Below are positions 59,352 through 64,000 of a DNA stretch of 64,000 nucleotides, piece after piece. Position 1 is the stretch's first letter. Each line of letters begins with the position of its first letter. The notes under the pieces were generated by a model. That model was not told where the DNA came from. It was given only the letters and a program-made list of their open reading frames with translations, and ran no database searches. The stretch comes from Phialocephala subalpina. Its lineage: Eukaryota; Ascomycota; Leotiomycetes; Helotiales; Mollisiaceae. The position numbers were made by a program, and so were the translations under genes. Location: NCBI GenBank assembly GCA_900073065.1, contig FJOG01000003.1:289790-353789 (forward strand), written 5' to 3'.

Positions 59352-61791
59352 TCAAAATCTCAAGTCCCAGCCGATCTTGGGACCAAGGATAGGCAGCTCA
59401 TCAGCCACACTCTGGACATCTTTGTCACCACGTCCGCTGAGACAAATGACGATATCCTTGTCTTTGTCCATCGTCTTTGCAAGTTCCATAGCACCATAGA
59501 CTGCATGTGCAGTTTCCAAAGCTGGGATGATACCCTCAAGCTGACTGATCAGTCTGAAACCAATGAAAGCTTCAGCATCAGTTGCGGAAATGAACTTGGC
59601 TCTCTCGGAGTCTTTCCAGCTCGCTAGCTCGGGTCCGACGCCAGGATAATCGAGGCCGGCAGAGACGGAATGCGTGTCGGCGATTTGGCCATGTTTGTCC
59701 TGCAGAACGTAGGTACGGACGCCATGCAGAACACCTTTGCTTCCTCCAGAAAGTGTAGCGCTATGTCTGTCGGTATCTATTCCATCACCACCTGCTTCAA
59801 CACCGAGAAGCTTGACGGAAGGATCCTTTGAGAAGGGGTAGAACATTCCAACGGCATTGGAGCCACCACCAACACAAGCCACGACAGCATCTGGGAGCTT
59901 TCCTCGCTTCTCCATCATTTGTGCCTTAGTCTCGTTACCGATAACAGACTGGAATGTGCGGACGATTGTTGGAAAGGGATGAGGTCCGATGGCTGATCCG
60001 ATGATGTAGTGGGTGGTGTCGAGCCTCACAACCCAGGCTCGCAAGGCTTCGTTGACAGCGTCTCGGAGGGTACGGGAACCAGCTTCGACGGCAATGACAT
60101 CGGCACCTAGAAGCTTGATTCGGAAGACATTGAGGGCTTGTCTCCTGACATCTTCCTAGATGGGTGTCAGTGATACTCAACGAGGACAAATTGTTCATGA
60201 CTCACAGCTCCCATATAGATAGTACACTTCATGCCAAACTTAGCGCAAACAGTTGCGGTGGCGACACCGTGTTGACCTGCGCCAGTTTCTGCAATGATCT
60301 CTGTCTTTCCAAGTCTTCGTGCCAGCAGAATTTGACCCAGAGCATTGTTAATCTTATGACTTCCAGTATGATTGAGATCCTCTCTCTTTAACCAGATGTT
60401 GGCACCACCAGAATGCTCAGTCAGACGCTCGGCAAGATGTAACTGCCCTGGCCGTCCCATCCAAGGGTAATATGTCCGGTATTCTTCCCAGAAGGCTGGA
60501 TCATCCTTGATCTTGTTGAAGCCCTCTTCCAACTCCGACAAGCAGTCCATCAAAGACTCCGGGACATATTGTCCGCCGAATTCTCCAAATCGTTGTTGCA
60601 AATGTGCTGGGTCGACTGGTCCGTCTGTGTTCAACGCCTCGATTTGGTCTGCCAGTCCAGGACCGCTTGACTCCTTGATGACGCCGTCAACTTGCACTTG
60701 ACCGTTGGGTTCGTGTGCTGCGTCCATGGTCTCGATAATACCAACTTCTCTTGTAAGTCCGCCATTGGGGGCATTGCGCCGGCCACCAATCGTGGCGCAG
60801 TATTCCTCGACAGCCTTCGCCCCTTGGCCAGCCGGTGCATTCGTCAACTCTATGATGATTTGGCTACCAATAACTACGCCGTCCGCAATTTGTGCTACAC
60901 TCAAGAAGTGATCCCTTGTGCTGACACCAAATCCAACAGCAGCTGGTTTTTCACCAGAGTATTCCTTGACCCGTCTCAGAAGATCTGGCAGACCAGTGTT
61001 CAGTGTTCCTGTCGCTCCAGTAACACCCATGCGAGAAACGACGTATATAAAGGAGTCAGCGAGCTTGCATAGAAGTTTCATTCGAGATTCAGAGGTGGCG
61101 GGGGCGATAAGAGGAACGTATGAAAGTCTATACGGCATAGTCAGCATGAATTGTTTCCAAATCCTTGGGTTAGAATGACTCACCCTCCTTTGGTACAGAA
61201 CTTCCTGAACGACACAGCTTCCTCGGGCGGCAGATCAACGATAATGAAACCATTGACACCAGCTTCACGACAGTCCTTGAGAAGTCTCTCCTCCCCATAG
61301 CTCAAGATAGGATTGTAATATCCCATAAACAGGACAGGTACTTTTAAACCTTTCTTCCTTGCGTCTCGTACCATTTGGAGGACCGATGTGAGTGTGACTC
61401 CATTCTTTAGGGCTTGCTACATTGAGTGTGAGCATTGGTATTCGTGAGATGCCTTGAATAGGAACGAACAGTGTTGGCTTTCTGAATAGTTGGTCCGTCT
61501 GCAATTGGATCGGTGAAAGGGAGACCAAGTTCAATTACGTCTGGAAGAAGTGTTAGAACCGGTCTGCCAGCAGGCAATTGGCTTCCTTACCAGCACCACC
61601 AGCTTCCATACCCAGCATAACATCAACAGTCTCTTCCGGAGTAGGAAATCCAGCAGTGAAGTATGTCACAAGAGCTGGCTGGACAATTGTCAGTCATGAA
61701 AGTAGCGGGGCAAATTTTGCCAATTGAAGGGAGAGAAGCCTACTCTGTTCTCCTTTTTGCATCGAGCAAAGGTATTCTTAAGTCCCTCCAT
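59352..61791 (-). CDS. Bifunctional tryptophan synthase (alpha-beta)
   Basis: Catalyses the last two steps of tryptophan synthesis, indole-glycerol-phosphate to indole (alpha) and indole plus serine to tryptophan (beta). 721 aa; complement(59352..60155, 60206..61127, 61184..61416, 61470..61540, 61591..61678, 61744..61791). Alpha domain: [39 protein letters not shown] (catalytic Glu), [24 protein letters not shown] (catalytic Asp), [13 protein letters not shown] and GFGVST. A linker leads to the beta domain: [33 protein letters not shown] (PLP Lys in the HK pair), [38 protein letters not shown] and CLSGRGDKD. Order and length match fungal fused enzymes (trp-3 of Neurospora, TRP5 of yeast). One intron donor is GTTCGT rather than GTAAGT. 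No lesion. Confidence 0.98.
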
Positions 61792-62096
61792 GATTTCAGG
61801 TGTTGTGAAGTATGTATGGCGAGTCAATTGCGAGAGGAAGGGAAGCAGGAGAATGAGGAGGGTATGGAGGTGAGTCAATGAATATTTTGGTAGTTTATCC
61901 GCCCCTCCACCGAATCCAGCTTAGCTTATTCTCACCGCCCTGCAGGTGATGACGGCCTCACTTTCAAGGCTCTATAAATATTTACAAATCTTGGAGGCAA
62001 ACAGACCCGGCCCCTTGCACAACAATTCAAGTCACAACAGACATTCACGAAACACCCAATCCGTCTCCGACATCTACCAATCCAATTACCGAAACA
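61792..62096. promoter_or_regulatory. Shared divergent promoter, tryptophan synthase / SDHAF4
   Basis: Only 305 bp separate the two start codons. The sequence near 61,970 has a TATAAATATT stretch. The short distance suggests overlapping control. Confidence 0.6.
61871..61877. promoter_or_regulatory. TGAGTCA, CPC1/Gcn4 general amino-acid control site
   Basis: Perfect match to TGASTCA, 80 bp upstream of the tryptophan synthase ATG, where cross-pathway control sites are found in fungal amino-acid genes. The site is near-palindromic and could act on both genes. Confidence 0.6.
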
Positions 62097-62582
62097 ATGT
62101 CACGACTTCTGCCTCCCAGATTCCTCCTGCCATCCCGACGATTCTTCACCCAGACCACCAGACGAACCGCATTCGCAACTGGTCCTGCCCCACCACGACT
62201 CCCTCCAAAGGAGCAAGAAGAGTTCGAGCGTCTGCAGAAGTCCTCAACAGGTGCATTCAGCACACCGAAACCCTCAGTGACAACCAATCCCACCGCCGAG
62301 GCGTCTTCGCCACCAAGAACAAGACCACAAATCAACCAGTCTCCAGCATCAACGCCTGACCAGACCACGACAGAGACGGCACAAATCAATGCGAGAGTGC
62401 AGGCATCAGGAAAGGGAGAGGAGTTACATCCGGACATAAGGAGAGGTGCGAAGCCGGAATTTGAAGGAGATCGAAATCCGAAGACGGGAGAGGTAGGAGG
62501 ACCGAAGAACGAGCCATTACGATGGGGAAGTACAGGCGAGAGAGGCGATTGGAGTTATAATGGAAGAGTGACGGATTTCTGA
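62097..62582 (+). CDS. Succinate dehydrogenase assembly factor 4 (SDHAF4/Sdh8) family, mitochondrial
   Basis: 161 aa, single exon. The N-terminus (MSRLLPPRFLLPSRRFFTQ) is Arg-rich and lacks acids: a mitochondrial presequence. A Ser/Thr/Pro spacer follows. The C-terminal 45 residues carry the diagnostic family block: HPDIRRGAKPEFEGDRNPKT, GEVGGPKNEPLRWG and GDWSYNGRVTDF (PF07896). SDHAF4 binds flavinylated Sdh1 and helps it join Sdh2 in complex II. Length and C-terminal DF end are typical (yeast Sdh8 is 138 aa). Head-to-head with tryptophan synthase. Confidence 0.95.
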   Translation: MSRLLPPRFLLPSRRFFTQTTRRTAFATGPAPPRLPPKEQEEFERLQKSSTGAFSTPKPSVTTNPTAEASSPPRTRPQINQSPASTPDQTTTETAQINARVQASGKGEELHPDIRRGAKPEFEGDRNPKTGEVGGPKNEPLRWGSTGERGDWSYNGRVTDF

Positions 62583-63074
62583 GTGGCAAAAGTACGCTGT
62601 CAATGGATGTGTACGATTATGGAACGGGTATGACGAGCTTGAAAGAATTTCTACAAAGACCACGCTCAGAAGTTACTGCCGTTGTGCCTCGGAATTGTCT
62701 GGATCCTCTTGCTAGGACACGAATGAATCGTCGTGTTTCAACTGGTGTAGGTGGGGGTTCGGTCATTTTGTCTGCCCCTGGCCGGCAAGTGCTGCTGCAG
62801 AAATACTCTCTGGTGGTAAATGTTCCAGGCACCGGTTACTCCTCTGCCACCTCGTTGCTTATTCTCTCGATATTTCCACGAGATATTTTTTGACTCGGAA
62901 ATCGAACCCAAACACCTCTGAAATGGACAATGACAGACTCGAGTCTGGAGTCAATGCTTCTTCCTTTACCTTGGTCTAGGCAGTTGAAACAACTGCACTC
63001 CGCCATGTGAAGCATTTCATCGCTGTTCCGCAGACACCAATTAACAACCATACTTCAATACTGCAACGCTCACT
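62583..63074. other. Intergenic
   Basis: 3' flank of SDHAF4 and 5' flank of 2EXR relic J. No gene seen. Confidence 0.5.
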
Positions 63075-64000
63075 ATGGCGGACAAACAAGATCAAGATGT
63101 GAAGTCGCTTTTCTCGAGCAGTGAACCAGATACCAAATAAGAGGAAAGCACTCTCGACTAGACTAAGACGGCACCTTCCAACAAGGGTTCTGAAGAAGTA
63201 TCTCTCAAGAAGTCAAAGCAGGCAGTCCTAACAACATTCCATCTCTTCAACAAGTTACCAAATGAACTGCAGTCACTCATATGGCCGTGGGCAGCACCAC
63301 CAGCATCCATCTTGAAGCTAGGATGAGAGTGAGATACACCGGTACCAGTTCACAAAAGTGTCATCCGTGCAGCACCAGCGTTGCTTAGTGCCTGCCACCC
63401 ATCGAGAGAAGCGATCCTCCGAGTCTCGAGCAGTCAAGACCATCCTTTGGGAACCTGCTTGTTCACCATGGCAGACGAGCAGGGTAATCGTGCTCCGGAG
63501 CGTTTCTGTTTGTCAACCAAACATGGCACTCTCTTGATCCCTAGTGGTAAGTTGCTCTCAATATATGACATTTGCAGCTAATTGACACACATCCAGACTT
63601 TCTCTACCACGGCCTCTTCGACAGTCATTTCATCCCCAATGTCGCTAACCACCTCTGCCATCTTGCTACTGAGCGACGCCATGCTTACGACCTCAAGCGG
63701 AAGTTTTTCACTCTCATACACAAATCGTTCCCTAACCCTGAGACCTTACGATTCTACTTACTCACTCGAAGACGTATCTAGCTTCCTCTATGGAATACTC
63801 GCCATTTTTGGGGGCGGTGTATGAGGAATTTGTTCCGAACTTGGTCAGGAAGTCGAGGGCCAGATTGATCTAGCATCCGAGAAAACTGATCCTGCCCGGC
63901 AGGTAGTTGTTGGCATTGAGCGGTTGACGATGTTTCGACTTTTCGAGGAGACAAAGACGAAGCATCCTGATTGGAGAGTTCCATCTCTGAAGTTGAGAGA
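63075..64000 (+). pseudogene. 2EXR-family relic J, continues past the right edge
   Basis: Begins MADKQDQDVKSLFSSSEPDT at ATG 63075. It is cut by TAA and TAG before TKTAPSNKGSEEVSLKKSKQ, then the core FHLFNKLPNELQSLIWPWAAPP with the IW pair intact. Two TGA stops follow (LKLG*E*DTP), then ALLSACHPSREAILRVSSS (the C-x-x-S-x-E-A helix). Later segments change frame (LYHGLFDSHFIPNVANH, KHPDWRVPSLKLR near the edge). Four stops and at least one shift in the first 300 bases mark a dead copy; at least part of the changes are C->T or G->A compatible. Confidence 0.78.

Noticed and set aside
1..64000. CRISPR arrays, bacterial operons or ribosome-binding sites
   Set aside because: All genes have spliceosomal introns or fungal families; no regularly spaced repeats are present.

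Overview
The window comes from a filamentous ascomycete (Pezizomycotina). Evidence: short spliceosomal introns (about 45-130 nt, GTAAGT-type donors, CTAAC-type branch sites), a non-reducing polyketide synthase, a Zn2Cys6 regulator, a CBM1 enzyme, a HET-domain locus, an ankyrin protein with a STAND-type N-terminus, and decayed copies whose stops look like TGG->TAG/TGA or CGA->TGA changes, as repeat-induced point mutation (RIP) leaves. The many 2EXR-family genes suggest, but do not prove, Leotiomycetes/Helotiales.

Layout. 1-5.9 kb: the 3' part of a non-reducing PKS (KS-AT-PT-ACP-CMeT-hydrolase) cut by the left edge. 6.3-8.5 kb: a broken HET-domain gene. 9.5-12.6 kb: an NADPH-FMN-reductase-like flavoprotein and, convergent to it, a Zn2Cys6 regulator whose zinc cluster is completed by a 5-nt microexon. 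12.6-16.4 kb: no supportable gene. 16.4-17.9 kb: a secreted GH114-CBM1 enzyme with an 8-nt microexon. 20.1-23.4 kb: conserved genes (ribosomal protein eS8, a BLOC-1 subunit 1-like protein, a DUF3237 protein). 23.8-25.5 kb: a RIP-like MFS transporter pseudogene.

25.7-64 kb is an accessory region dominated by one family. I count about ten 2EXR genes or relics: intact at 25.8-27.2 (-), 38.2-39.7 (-), 40.6-41.8 (+) and 43.6-44.6 (+); one with a single frameshift at 27.7-29.2 (-); decayed at 29.6-30.8 (-), 42.3-43.0 (+), 48.1-49.2 (+, two fused pieces), 53.1-54.1 (+) and 63.1-64.0 (+). Among them lie an intact 12-exon secreted GH3 beta-glucosidase (32.4-35.4), an assembly gap (35854-36218) next to an almost pure A/T block (about 36.6-37.3), a RIP-damaged retroelement (about 45.3-47.3) beside a cluster of palindromes, a Helo-like/ankyrin protein (49.9-52.3), an unassigned type II membrane protein (54.3-55.7) and a decayed FAD monooxygenase (56.9-58.3).

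59.4-62.6 kb returns to housekeeping: bifunctional tryptophan synthase (alpha-beta) head-to-head with an SDHAF4-type succinate dehydrogenase assembly factor. Their 305-bp shared promoter holds a TGAGTCA general-amino-acid-control site.

Exon models were read by eye from splice signals and frame continuity. I give coordinates where the frame closes exactly and say so where it does not.
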